Below, piece by piece: positions 24,000 through 36,100 of a DNA stretch of 64,000 nt. The translations under genes were made by a program, and so were the position numbers. How positions within the stretch are numbered: position 1 is the first letter of the stretch; every line of letters begins with the position of its first letter. The notes below the pieces were generated by a model. That model ran no database searches. It was given only the letters and a program-made list of their open reading frames with translations, and was not told the origin of the DNA. Source of the stretch: Trochalopteron elliotii (Eukaryota; Chordata; Aves; Passeriformes; Leiothrichidae); assembly GCA_024734555.1 (NCBI GenBank), contig JANPWX010000073.1, positions 1,736,465-1,800,464 of the forward strand, given 5' to 3'.

Positions 24000-26900
24000 A
24001 TGCATTAAATATATTTATGACAAATTTCTCATCTATTACTTTTATTTAGAGTGGTTTTGAAGTAAAGTAGATTCTACTGGAAAACAAACATCTTTCTGAA
24101 GGCCGACAACAAATCCAAAAGCATATTTGCATCCTTACTGGTTTTGTGTTTTGGGGTTTTTAATTTCATTTTTATTTTCACAAAGACAGCTACAAAGCTG
24201 CAAGGGAGGAAAAGAGATCACCACTTTGTTTCATATGCAGCTGGTGTAATAGATCCTGGCTCATCAGTGCTTGCTGGGGGAGATAGCGCTCTTCCTTTTT
24301 TTTTTAAGAACTAGAGTAGAGACAACATAGCTGAGGATATGAGCCACGTCTGTTCCTCATGGTCCTGAGTTGGAACAGCATCCCTGAGCAGGGAGACATT
24401 TTGGACCTACTCTGTCAAATCTTTAATGCCTTAAGATCAGGAAAGCAATTCAGCATTCAAGCACATGGCTATCATTAAGCAAATTGTTGTATATGAAAAG
24501 CCCATCCTTTAGTAAAGAAAGGAAGAAGGGAAGATACTGTTGGGAGAGAAAAGAAATTATCATTTGATTTCTTTTCCTTAAAAAAATGGCAGATACGTGT
24601 ATCTGTATAGGTCACCTGAGAGCTGCAGGGCTGTGGTAAATGCCAAGCCCTCATCTGTGTTTTAGGGCAGTATGGCTTCCTGAAAGGTAAATGATGCTTA
24701 CATTAGATAATATCAAATAACAGAAGAGATTTTTCTCTTGATATTGAGAGCCTTCCTTCTTGGCAGGTCTGCTACTTCCTGTCCTGACATACTTCAGGGA
24801 AATATTCTTGCTTCCAGACTTTTAATCTTCCCCGGTGTCCATCATTTCTCTAGGATATTAGCTTTTTGTTGTTGTCCCAGCCTCACTGATAGGCTTCAGC
24901 AGGTCTTAGCCCAGGTTGCAGCTGGGCTTATCTGGCTTAGCCAGATAAAATGCAGCTACAGTGCCCTGCACTGGGCCATGTTTATGAACATACCATGAAG
25001 CTGAAATTCTTCGGGTAGAAATGCTTTTCATCATTTCTTCCCATAGAGCTAGATTACCCTTATTAATAGAAACCCATTAAAAATATCCTTCTACTGGGAA
25101 ATGGTTAGAAAACCTTGAGTACCTTTTCATGGGGGTTCAGTTTTTATTTTTGATTTTTATCTTTTTTAGCCAGACCTTTTCCTACTTGTGTTGTTGTCTT
25201 TCTTAATTGGATCTGTGGTTTAATTTACTGTTTCTCTACTCACTTCCCCCCCTAAAAAAAAAACAATTACCAGATTTTGAGGGAATCCTAGGGCTGCCAG
25301 GAAGCCCTTTGTCCTCATCTATAACCAGCAGGAAGGTAGTTGGTCTAACAGTTTGTATCCATACACAGTACAGTCAGCTGACATTACCTCTGATAGTGAC
25401 CATTTTTGGTGAACAATTTAGATACAATGTTCATGCATCCTGTTTCTTGTTTTATCTTGTCTTTTTTCCCTTTCAAGTTCTGCCCTGTACCATCCCTGAC
25501 TGCACATCTTCCGGGCTTTTTTTACTGAGGCTGCAGAAGAGACCTGCCAGATTCTCCCAAATGCACTTGAACAAACATCGTTAGGGAGCCTTGTGGATGG
25601 TGATCCCTACATCTAATGATGCTGCACCTTGCAAGCAAAGCAAACAGGAGGCAAGACTGAAAAAGCAGTAGTGAGGATAGATTTTAATTGCCATTGTGAG
25701 AGGTTAGATAAGAAGTCATGAAAGAGCTTGGAAAAATGTGAAGATTTATATACCATAGTAAGACCCTAAGGCTGCAGCCATGTTTGAAAACACTTCCAAA
25801 TTTGGCTACTAATGGCATGAGAACATGCAGGCTACTGAGCCTTTCCTCCTCATTCCTTTGCTTCCCATATTGTCTGCCAATTAATTTGTTTTTCTTCTCC
25901 TTTTCTGGCTTTCTTTGTTTTCACATGCTGTTCTCTTTCTGATCTTCGGTCTTGATTTCTGGGTGATTCCTCTGTGTTCCGCATACTTCTTTTTGTGTGT
26001 TTGCAATTTTTCTTAATCTGCAATAAAGCCAGTGTCTGATTATCTTTGAAAGTGGATTCTACCTAAGCTATTTATCAGCTATGTAGATTGCACTTCCTTC
26101 ATCTTGTTAACTATTTGGTATATAAAGACATACTGCATGCCGTCACTGGGTAATTCAGTTATAAACTATGCTGCATAGAATTTCCATTTTTTTGTCCGTT
26201 ATTGTGGAAACTGATGTGAAAAATTCCATCTTTATACAGCTGATTTTTTGTTGCTCTTTTCTCTAAAGAATTCCCTTTTCTCCCAATGCCCCTTTTGGAT
26301 TCTTAGTGCTCTTCTTCCATGGATCAGTTTAGTTGAATCTACTGCTGTATGGATTTGATCACGTGGATCTTCATCAAGTGACTAAGCAGAGTTCAGTGTT
26401 CCTGAGAATGAAGGACCCTGTGCACTGGCAGGAAGCCTCCAAGCACTCATTACCCAGTGCAGGATGCTGTTTCACCCTAAACTTTAGCAGCAGGGGCTCT
26501 CTTTTAACACCTCTGAACCGAATTTTCTTCAACAGTTTCAATCAAACTGGATCCTTAATACTTGCAAGGTGTTGTGTGAACCAAGTAGTGAATTTGTGTA
26601 GGGATTTATACAGTAAGCTCCCAGATCATACAAAGAGCACTGGAGGAAAGGAGAAAATGTTTTGAGCTTCTTGTTACACAGCAGTCACTTTTGCCCAGTG
26701 TTGTCAACATTACCAATATAATGGGCTCAACAGTGGTCAGAAAGAACCCAGACTGTGGCACAACATCAGAGCTTTTATGGGCCCCCAGAGACTGAGATGT
26801 TGTGAAAGGCTGGCAGGTCTCATCTGACAATGATATGCTGTCTTTAAAGTGCCTGTCTGTGTCAGTCTGTGTCAGCTGGTGAAACAAATCCAGTCGGCAG

Positions 26901-28170
26901 CTCTCTCTTGGTCCTGTCTTTTCATCTGGTGATACAACTGTTGAAGTCTGCAAATGTGTGCTGTGGTGCTGTTCAAGTAAGGAAGAAAAGGAACCAGGGG
27001 ACAAGAGGACGTTTGATAGATGCTAAATTGAGGAGGGGAATGGTCATTCCTGTCTCCTGGGCTTGGGTCCAGGTGAGCATGCGTAGGTGGAGCAGGATGT
27101 AAATGTCTCTGCGGGCAGTGCAATGATCTGGATCTGAGATGATTTGGAGGAGGTGTGTTACAGCAGTTAAGTGCAGGACATTTATTTGCTGGGAGCTGAC
27201 TTTGATCTTGGAACAGGACTAGTGTGTGAAATGAATTTTGCTAGGTCTTGGTCTGCCTCCAATTGAGTGACTCCTGCATGAGGAGATGGATGAGATTGGA
27301 GTGCAGCCTGCATTGCAAGTGTCAGCCTGAGTCCTCTCTTTGGGATGCATTTTCCTGGGACTCAGGCTGTGTCAGACAGCAAAACTGGGGGACAATCTAA
27401 AGAATTAGGGAACAAACCTAGAAACTGAGGATATGCATAACTCACTGTATGGGACAGTATCTGCTTCATTGACCTGCAAGCCCAAGTTTCTCTCAAGAAC
27501 TTTTTTTATGTCTTGCATCCCCTGGTTTCTTTGGCATAGATCCTTACATTGGTTTCTGGGATTCTAGAGGATTTCTTGATTTCTAGAGGTAGTATCTCTT
27601 CCCACAAACCTATTTAAAAAACCCTTTCACTTAAAGGCATCTTGTGCCTCCTGGTATACACAGAGCTTTCTGCTCATGGATAAAATAAATGTCTCAGTTA
27701 AGGGTTTAGATGGGAACAAAGACCTCTAAGACTATTTCTAGGAAATCTGTGGAATTTTCCAGTACTCCTCTGACCTACACATAATAGCTGTAATGTGTGC
27801 CACACAAACTGACATTTAGGCTGAATGGAAATACTGCCTCTCCATTCAAAAAATAATTTCCCCACCGCTTTCCCACCTGCCTGACTCCCTTTGTTGCTCA
27901 TTTTCTCTCTCTTTGCCTGCCCTGTAACACTGCTGACCACAGGATGCCATTTCTGGCTGCCCATGCTGTGGCCACCCCTGCCTTTGTTTTACAGTCAAAG
28001 CCAGATATGCTCTACACCATCCTAGAAATTATGAGCTTCTCTTTTTTCGAGAGGTCAGGCTGTGGGAAGCATCCACTCTTCTCTGACCTGAGTCCCTGCA
28101 AATCTTTGTGCCCACCACAACACCACCAGTGAGGACTCACAGCAAGGTCACTCCGTGCTTGTGTTGTCCT
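24000..28170. other. Long non-coding stretch, no gene recognised
   Basis: There are no recognisable genes. The longest open frames (26,606-27,004, minus, 132 codons; 25,207-25,584, plus, 125 codons) lack domains. A perfect 10-bp tandem duplication of TCTGTGTCAG sits at 26,856-26,875. About 25,860-26,000 is T-rich and pyrimidine-biased but not identified as a repeat family. Confidence 0.5.
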
Positions 28171-28179
28171 CCAGGGAGA

Positions 28180-28420
28180 TCCACACGTCGGCAGAGTTAA
28201 TTACACTAACAGCCACAGAAATTATATTGGCCCACCACTGGTGTAGTGAGATGAATATCTCCCTTTCTTACTCACAGGGGGATGTTAATGGTATTTTTAT
28301 TAACTGGTGACCTGTTGACTGCTATTAGAATATAGATTGTATGCATAAACCAGGTCAGGGTACTGAAGATATGATTATAGAGCAATTACTGTGTCAGCCA
28401 GTGTGGCTTCTAATCAGAGC
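28180..28420. promoter_or_regulatory. Candidate conserved noncoding element
   Basis: The sequence opens with CACACGTCGG (two CpGs), then GTTAATTACACTAAC, TATTTTTATTAACTGG and GATTGTATGCATAAAC, giving several homeodomain- and POU-like cores in 240 bases. The assignment is inferred from motif density and CpG retention only. Confidence 0.28.
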
Positions 28421-29825
28421 TGGCAAAGAGGCTTTGGAAGCCTGAAAACTGTTTTTGGAGTCCAACAAGAAGGAACAGCTTTGGATCAAAGTGTGTATTG
28501 TGCCTTTGCATCTTTCTGGAATTAAATGTCTGATTTTTTATGATTAGTATGGACAGTCAAGGAAGAAAGAAGTCTTAAGAAGCTCAGCTTTTAGTGGAAG
28601 ACAACTGATTAGGGGAGTTCAAAATTCGCAAATTTTTTTTTTTTCCTTTTTGTTTTGTCCTCCTTTTTCTCCCTTTGTTATTATATGGTTTATGTTTATT
28701 TCACTGAGCTGGCTGAGGATGCTAATTCTGCTCTTGCCACCCTTTAAAATGAACTGCAAGGTCATGTGGCTGAGTGTCTGGAATGTCAGTAAAATGATTA
28801 CACTAATACATGCATTTCATTTCATGAGGGCCATAGCTACAGAACCAGGTTTAGAATTGTTCGACATTTGTCAGAATTATTAAAGGGAAAAAGGAATGGT
28901 AAAATTGAGAGCTGGCATGTCAGATGTAGAACCAGGGGCTGGCTTTCTCTTAGGAGCAACTATTCATTTGGAGATTGGATCGAATACTCTGATTCCCAAA
29001 GACTAGCTTTTTTTCATTAACAGCACCATTGATTCTAGTGAAGTGACTGGAATAGGTGGAGGAACCACTTCAGGTGGACAAGAGCTCAAGGCTCAGGTGT
29101 GGCTTGACTGGTGCTTGTAACCACATTTATATTATCTGCATTTATGGGTTAGACAACAAACTGTGTTGAGCTCACCAGCGCACCTGCCAAATACACTTAA
29201 ATTTGATGTTTTGCAGTGGTGGAGTTTGGTTTTACTGGAGAGCAGGACACAGCATTATTTGCATATTTATGATTATCTTCTTCCAAAAAAAAAAATCTAA
29301 ATCATTTGAGATTTGAAAAACTAAGTAATCTCAGGGTAATCTGAGGTTGAAGCTGGATTTGTAACTCTGGTTCTCTGGTTTATGAAAAAACATGTGTTGA
29401 GATTCAAGAGGAAATGAAATGCTTATAGATTTCACTTGATGATTAATATCTACTCTATTGCTTAGATAATAAATTATCTTCTTCACTCTATTTTGGAACT
29501 GGAATTCATCTTAAATAGGAAAATAAAATTTGAGTTATGAGTCTGTACCAGGCTCTCTGTTCTGATAGAGTTTGGTTGCATGCAAAAGCTTGAATGGGAA
29601 GGCATGTTTGTATTTTTCCGTCACATTTTGAATCATCTCTCCAGTTTCCATTGCTGTCAGCGTGGTTAGTAAGTTTTGCGTATTCTAGAAAATGCATCAG
29701 TTGATCTTTTGAGATTTGCTTCTATTCTGTCTGCTTGTTAACATGTGAATGAAAAGGGCATATTCTGAGGACACAGCAAGAGAGGGAAGTACAAGAGATT
29801 AATGTTCTTCCTGAACCAAACATCT
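28421..29825. other. Non-coding stretch, no gene recognised
   Basis: A T-rich tract lies at 28,633-28,650 and an A-run near 29,286-29,296. No gene or nameable transposon is seen. Confidence 0.5.
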
Positions 29826-29828
29826 TGT

Positions 29829-29923
29829 GAAAGTAAAAGGAAAAATGTCCTTTCCCTGCCATTGTGTGGTTCAGTCCACCACACAATGATGGCAAGTCTT
29901 TTCATACTTTTTATTTTTACCTT
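29829..29923. repeat. Imperfect inverted repeat (hairpin)
   Basis: The core is a 14-bp stem: 29,857-29,870 (TGCCATTGTGTGGT) pairs with 29,878-29,894, with a 3-base bulge and a 7-base loop. Outside the core, GTAAAAGGAAAAA at 29,833-29,845 faces CTTTTTATTTTTAC at 29,907-29,920, extending the symmetry across an unpaired internal segment of about 9 bases per side. The overall span of about 95 bases is similar to a microRNA precursor. The large internal loop argues against efficient processing. A decayed palindromic transposon (MITE-like) is an equal alternative, and it matches no microRNA I know. Confidence 0.5.
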
Positions 29924-30590
29924 AAATCTTACTTTCTATGTTGTTTCCATAAGATTGTTTACTTCTTAAAAAAAAAAAGGGAAAGGTATTTCTTATCACT
30001 GTTTGGGGAGAGAAAAAACTTGGTGATATGAAGCACAAAACATCAATAATGAGAATGGCACTGAAAAACACTATGCATTACTATTTCAGGAGTGATGATT
30101 TTTAAGCTGATATGATGATTCTTTGTGTTTTGACTTATTATCTTTTAATACCAAGAGTTGCTGCGAAGGCAAATTTTCTTTCTTATACAGTTTTTCTCTG
30201 ACTAACTTCCAGCAGTCTGGCATCTTATTTAATACTCTGTGTGTCAGAAATTCCCATTTCAGAGATGACTCTGTTTCCATCAAAGCTGCAGCCGTACTTC
30301 ACAATTTCACTTATTAACAGCCTACTGAGATAATTGGGTCTGCCCAGCTCATTAAAAATAAAATATTGATGTTTTCTTAGGGTGGATGTAATTATCTTGC
30401 CCCCACAGGGAACACACAGGGAACAGGCAGCATAAAGGAGGGATGGTGTGGTCTAATACACATCCTGCTATGCACCTGCTTGCTGCTCTGTAGCAAAGGA
30501 AATTAGGAATTTCTGGTGCAGTTACAATGGGTGAAGGCGGCAATGCAGAAGAAAAGATTTCCTTCCAAGTCTGGACAGCACAAATTAATT
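29924..30590. other. Non-coding stretch, no gene recognised
   Basis: Nothing beyond an A12 run near 29,968-29,979 could be recognised. Confidence 0.5.
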
Positions 30591-30650
30591 TCCTTTTTTT
30601 CTTTTTAATTTTTTTTTCTTTTCTTCCTTTTTTTTTTTTTTTTTTTTTTT
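30591..30650. repeat. Long pyrimidine tract ending in T23
   Basis: Sixty bases are almost entirely T and C, ending in an uninterrupted T run at 30,628-30,650. It is the longest homopolymer in the window. A minus-strand poly(A)-tailed retroposon could leave such a tract, but the sequence to its right is not recognisable. Confidence 0.85.
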
Positions 30651-30654
30651 AACC

Positions 30655-32735
30655 AACTGGGTCCAACAGGAATTTGTCACAATGCTTCTCTCTGGTGTAC
30701 TTTACTGTGCTGTAGTATTCTCTATAGTATACAATTGCTAACAATTCCAGGAAGAGATGTCTTCTCAGATTTTGTATAACAATGAGCAGCAAAGAAACTC
30801 TTCACTGCTCCACTTGAAGTTATTCAAGATGAGATGACTGGAGCCAGTTCTACAGGTGAAAACTTAAAGCCTTAGCTTGTCTTTTCTGAGATTCTTTTTT
30901 TACAGCAATTTCTTCAGTGCGCTGTATTTCTCTCCGTAAGGCACTGAATGGGTTGCTCTCAAGTCCCATTATTAGAGGTTATCAAATGTATGATTAGATG
31001 GCAAAGACATCGAGCCACTACAGAACCACTGGTGAACTAGGAGTTCTGGTGTCCTCCCATGACCTGTGTTATCCAATTTTCCTTGTCTAACTGTGACTTT
31101 GAGGTGTTTTAATGGTGCTCTAGTGGCAGTGGGTTTTAATTTCCCATTGGTAAAAATGGATATGGAAGGCATAAGTATCAGGAAAAGAAAAACAAAAACA
31201 ACACAGTACTTTTTGCTCTCAGTTCCATCCTTTTTGGTTGTTTTAAATGAGTGTTAGAAGACAGACACAAAAGAAAATTTAAGCGATCAGAGAGCATTGA
31301 AGTAACTTAGATGTGCCTGTCTCATTATTCTGTTTTGGGTACATAGGACCTCAGGTCTGTTTGAAAGTCTCCTGTTCCATGTGCTCTGTGGTGTGTTGTA
31401 GCTGCTGCTTAATCCTGGCTGGAACTAGATTGAGACACCTCATTGCACCCATTGTAAATCCACTGGGTTCAAGAGCTTGATAACAGACTCTTGGGTAGTC
31501 TCACTGTTTTAAAGGCATCCTGAACTTCCTTAGAGCTAGAACCTCACTTTTGGTCTTCTACCAGAGCATCATTGCTGTGGAGTGGTCTGTTTGGAGGCAC
31601 TGGTCATTAACTCACTCCCTTGGGCAAGTACAGTGTTAACTGTGAGCAGGTGTAGTGCTCTGACAAAAAAAAGACACGTAAGGCACTGGAGGCGTTCACC
31701 AATGTGTTCTTCTGGAAAGAACAGTAATTACTTTCGAGGGAAGGAATCCCACATGATTTTATAGAAAGTTTCTTTCCAAAAACCCCCAGTTTGGGGGCAA
31801 GTAGGCATTGCTGAGTTAGAGAGTTTGGTTTTGTAAAGTACTGCTCTTCTGCACCACCTCCTGTATGTACAGCAGCCCTGATGCAGATGATTTTGGCCCT
31901 AGGAAGAATTGCAACATCCATTTCAGGATGATTTGAGAGGAAACAAACTCCCTGCAGTTTTCAAGCCTGGTGGTCTGTGGCCTGGCTATAGGGTCGCCTC
32001 AGTTTGTTTCTTTTCCAAGTTGAGCTATTACCAGCTTAAGAGCTGAAAAAGTCCTGTTGTGCTCTCTTCTCTGTCAGCAGCATTGCTGAGGGATTTTTCT
32101 CTTTCTTAGGCTCCTATTCCGGTGTGCCACAAATGATGTATCTAGCTCTGCAAAATGGCTGGAGGCAGCATTATAATTTCACAAGTTTGCTTCTGCAGTC
32201 AGCTCTCAAGTGCTTCATATGGAGGTCGATGGTACATGTCTCTTGAGCAGAAATTAGGGAAAATAAACTAAAAGCAGCAGGGTTTATTCCACTTGTCTTT
32301 CAAGACCATGCTGTCTCAGACTTGGCAAAGTTGGGGCCCTCTCACTGTTACTGGGACTGAAAAACCATCATGCCAGTGAACAAAACCTAGAAGATGGCCT
32401 TTAAATAGGCCACTTCCTCCTTCAGCAGACAGGGAATAAATGGTCACGTTTCTGAAAAATCTGGCCATGTTGTGACTATAACTGTCACAGTAGAAATTGC
32501 TGGGCCCTGAGCACTTTGGTATATCTGGCCTTTGTTTGGATAATGGAAGCTGAGCAGTTTGGAAAAATCTGTCCCTAATTATTGGTGCAGAGCCCTTGAA
32601 AATCTACCCCCGAGCTCTTCTCAAATAAAAATCTGGCCTCATGGGCACAACACTGTCAGAAGCAGAGCCTGGCATAAAGTGCTTCTTATCCTTTTCAGTG
32701 ATTTTGTCCTCCTGTGAAGTTTCTAATTTATTTTA
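30655..32735. other. Non-coding stretch, no gene recognised
   Basis: There are no genes or identifiable repeats. CCTTGGGCAAGTACAG near 31,619 faintly recalls the MIR core but has no supporting flanks, so I do not call it. Confidence 0.5.
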
Positions 32736-32739
32736 ATTG

Positions 32740-33085
32740 CTTTAAAACTTTTTAAATGAGGCTATTTAATGGCTAGGATTTTGACTTATGTATGGAAGCT
32801 TCAGTGCACTCCACATTAAATGGCGTGTATTCCGTTATGCCTAAATTCTATTGTTATGCCTGCCCTTTGTGCCGGCTTTTCATTTTCCAGTTTGGGGGTA
32901 GTTGCATTTCTAGGGCTCCCATCTGTCATAATTTAGTGTTTCTTCAGCACTTTTTCTCATCTTAGGAAGCCATTCAGCATGTCCAAATATTGCTTTATGC
33001 CTGCATGGACAATGCTCGCTGTCGTTGGAGACGTCTATTCTGTTTCACAAAGGGAAGCCTTGCGGTACATCTGAGTGCTGACTGA
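32740..33085. promoter_or_regulatory. Candidate conserved noncoding element
   Basis: This sequence of intermediate composition keeps many CpGs: AATGGCGTG and ATTCCGTTATG (32,821-32,840), GTGCCGGC (near 32,870), GCTCGCTGTCGTTGGAGACG (33,014-33,033) and TTGCGGTAC (near 33,060). CCTTTGTG near 32,863 is a TCF/LEF-like word, and TTAATTGC is homeodomain-like. The local CpG density is well above that of the flanks, without the GC-richness of a CpG island. Selection is the usual reason, but this is inference without alignment. Confidence 0.35.
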
Positions 33086-33089
33086 AGGC

Positions 33090-33725
33090 AAAGATGTCTC
33101 TTTGAGCCACTGGGTTGTAAAGAGATGAACTCACTGGCCGTCCTCTCTCAAAGCTTTTCAAGAGCCTGACTGTTCATGGGGGTTTCTTTGCATGGACCAC
33201 AATTGAACCCAGTTCTTCCTGTGATTGCTATTTTGCAGAGGGTAGCACTATGTAAAAGTAGGCATGGAGTTTTGTTGCATTGAAAAAAAATATCCCTGAT
33301 ACCCATTGGTTGGAGCTAAAAGGCTGAATTCATGTCTTCTTAATTAACTCCTCCTGTCCATGCTTTCGGGTGGGTACCATTTTGGATGGTGTTTCTCCCA
33401 GCTCTGTCTCCCATCTGAAGTCGTATTCTTTGCTGTTCTTCTTTGTCAGTGATCAGCAGCAAGAAAGGTCACTTTGAAAATGCATCTACCCACCAGCAGG
33501 AAAGGGGAACGGGGTCAAAGCAAGCAGAGAGGTAAATGTACAATGCAGCAAGTTAGAATTAGGTCACGAGACCCATCTGACAATGCTAATATTGGAGAAA
33601 GTAGTCAGACCTCTGTTACAACTGAGGAAGTGGAGGCTTCTGCCTCTGTGTTTCATTAAGAGCAGGCCCAGTGTCACAATACCAGCACAATGCCAAGAGG
33701 CTACAGCAAGGTTAGTGCGACCCCA
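33090..33725. other. Non-coding stretch, no gene recognised
   Basis: No gene is recognised. The stretch just left of the MIR (about 33,660-33,725) may be the poorly preserved 5' part of that SINE. Confidence 0.45.
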
Positions 33726-33727
33726 GA

Positions 33728-33832
33728 GGTTTTGTACATTCCCTTGGCAAATTGGGAAACCCTCTTGTCTCAGTTTCCATTTGTAGCACGGGAGTCATAG
33801 TGCCCCTCTGTCTCACAGAGCCACTCTGAAAT
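33728..33832 (+). mobile_element. MIR-type SINE fragment
   Basis: The block follows the MIR core and 3' region in order: CCTTGGCAAATTGGGAAACC, then CTCAGTTTCC at about 33,770, then an ATTTGTAGCACGGGAG segment standing for the usual ATCTGTAAAATGGGGA, then CTGTCTCACAGAG. MIRs are ancient tRNA-derived SINEs shared across amniotes and long inactive, so decay is expected. Recognition is from remembered family consensus. Confidence 0.65.
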
Positions 33833-35872
33833 TTTTTTCCAGCCTTCTATTCACTTGCTTTTGTAAAAGCAAACTCCTTGCATTTGTAAAATCAGCTATG
33901 GCTAGAAAGCAGCATGCAAGGGGTCTGTCAACTTTGTGTTGAAGATGGTATGATTAGCTCAATTTTTAGGGAAGTAGAGTTTCTTAAATATAGATTGTAA
34001 ATATAGAGAGATCTAAGCTCAGACTTGGTTTAACAGGAGAAGTGCCACAGATTGCATGACTTCTTATTTCTTGGCCTGGGCAAATGAGATTCCAGCATAG
34101 GTTTCTGTTACTATAGAAATCAAAGTAGTGAGTTTAGCCCCAGGAATATCAGTTGTTATATTCTTCACTTGCAATGCAACTGAAATTTCAACTCAAAAGT
34201 TTTAGTGAGAAATCCTTCGGGTTAGATTGACTTGTATTTCACCTTAATTTGACATTGTTCTAAGCCAGACCTGGAAGACTTTCAGGTGTGTATTTGGTTT
34301 TTAGTGAGGATTTTTCCCACTTTGCACAACCACTGCACCATATGTGACAGAAGAGAAGAGGCTCAGTAGGGACTGAGATAACAGGAATTCTCTGAAGCCA
34401 GGCAGAGGTGCACTGAAACACTTGGGGATGACTGAGTATTGGAAGAAATGTGTATTCCATTAAGTCAGGAGCACTGAGCTTTCTGGAAACGTGACTGGTA
34501 GGGAAAAGGAGTGATCTCTGCTATTTCTTACTCAGTATCTGCATCTACTCACTCACATCTGTGACAAATTTTAAGTGAATTTAGCTCTGCATTGCTCTTC
34601 TGTGTGCTAAGTGCTAGGTGGAATTCAGACAGATGGGTTGTCAGCAGTTTAATAGATACACTCACCTCATTCTAATTCCTTATTTATTTATTTATTTTAA
34701 AGGCACCCCATTTTCCCCATGCCATTTAAAATACAAGCCAATAATTAAGAGTGTCTGAAGGAGCTTTAGCTGGATTAGGGATTGTCTCCCAAGAGGCTGA
34801 CTGACATTTCTGCTCTCTGAAAGTCCCTGCTCAGCTGCCTCTTCAACCAGCAAACCTTGATTCCAGCAGCCATCTGATTAAACAACAAAGCATCAGCAAG
34901 CACTAAAAATCCCTTCTCTTGGGCCACTCTGCACTGACAGCAAGGGCAGAAACAGAAAATGATGAAAAGGGAGCAAGTCTTTTGGTGCAAAACATGTCTC
35001 TTGGTACCATGTAGAGAGCTGGAAGATGAAATGCTTTCCTTTGTATGATCCTGGCTGGTCTGCTTCTTGCTGTGTCCTAATAGCCTGGATGCTGTTTGTA
35101 AGTAGACAGAAGTTTGATTTGTATCCTATGCACCACTGTGTGCGTATGTGAGGTTGTGCAAATAAGGGCTGTTAACTCCATGATTAGACTCAGGTACCCA
35201 AACATTAAGCCGTGTGAAGTGATGTTTTACAGAACCTCCTCTGTGAGACATTACCATACCTTCCCACAGCGTCCTTGCCCCCTTGTTCTCTCTCTGGCAG
35301 ACCCCCTCCATTTGGAGCTGCAGACAGCTCTGGTGCTCTGCCTTGGCTTGCACATGCAACCCAACTGATGCTCATCTGGGCAGCCCCAGCACTGTCCTAA
35401 CCCAGGGCCCTGCAGGACTGCCCAGCTGATCTCTAAAACAGTGCCAGGATAACATAGCTATGCTGCTTTTGGGACCCAATTAACATCCCCCTACAAATAA
35501 CAGTTAAGGGGGGGTTCCATGGGACAGGGTGCAGGAATACCTGCTGGAGTTGGTGCTTGATGTGTCTTGCCCCTGTGACACATAAACCTAGTAATGTTGC
35601 CAATTTTAGGGCTTTTTTTTTCAAGAGTGTTGTTATAGTTGGTATATTTCTTAAAGTCACAGCTTTCGGTGACATGCTATTACATGAAAATCCAGCATCC
35701 TGTTATTTTCTTTTTAAAGGAAGTTTCTAGTCCTAGGTAGACAGAGGAGATTTATATTGAAAGGAGTGGAGAGAGTGGAAAAGAAAAATTACAATGTGGA
35801 GGGGGTTTTTTAAAAAAACCCACTTTTTTCTTTTAGGTAAGCATCCTGCATTTGGAGGAAAGGGATAAGTTG
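33833..35872. other. Non-coding stretch with a (TTTA)n microsatellite
   Basis: A short TTTA microsatellite lies at 34,680-34,698. No gene is recognised. Minus-strand open frames (for example 34,775-34,990) carry no known domain. Confidence 0.5.
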
Positions 35873-35873
35873 T

Positions 35874-35900
35874 TTGTTTTGTTTTGGGTTTTTTTTTTTC
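35874..35900. repeat. T-rich tract beside the P-loop pseudogene
   Basis: On the minus strand this reads as an A-rich sequence (A11, then CCCAAAACAAAAC) directly downstream of the ABC-F-like fragment. It could be the remnant of the poly(A) tail of a retrocopy, or an unrelated A/C-rich tract of the sort seen elsewhere in the window. Confidence 0.6.
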
Positions 35901-36095
35901 AATCTTTAAGGACACCTTTATCAAGGTAGATTTCCCACTTCCATCATATCCCACAAGAGCAATTCTTCTGTGTTGGCCGTAGGTATAGCAATCAACAAAA
36001 AAACCATGGACATTGTTGTGTTTAGACCTTGCTGAGACTAGATGACACTGTTTATCAGGTATTTGACTAGCCTGACTTTTAGTTTTCAAATCCAT
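35900..36095 (-). pseudogene. ABC-F-like ATPase fragment with P-loop (probable pseudogene)
   Basis: The minus-strand frame is open from 36,095 downwards for 120 codons. Residues 44-60 read RIALVGYDGSGKSTLIK, a near-textbook beta1/Walker A segment. The Walker A box GYDGSGKST is encoded at 35,925-35,951. ABC-F ATPases (ribosome-associated, tandem-ATPase proteins such as ABCF2) carry almost the same segment at the start of each nucleotide-binding domain. Weak collinear similarity to the ABCF2 second domain may extend about 30 residues upstream (an IP, then VS, NN and D in order). The frame then runs into an A-rich stretch. No signature (LSGGQ-like) or Walker B motif follows, so this could not be a functional ATPase. 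It is most likely an old, truncated retrocopy. A small GTPase or ARF-like origin, or chance, cannot be excluded. Confidence 0.32.
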
Positions 36096-36100
36096 ACTCC

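Noticed and set aside
31600..31660. CCTTGGGCAAGTACAG resembling the MIR core
   Set aside because: There are no supporting flanks, and a single short word is not enough.
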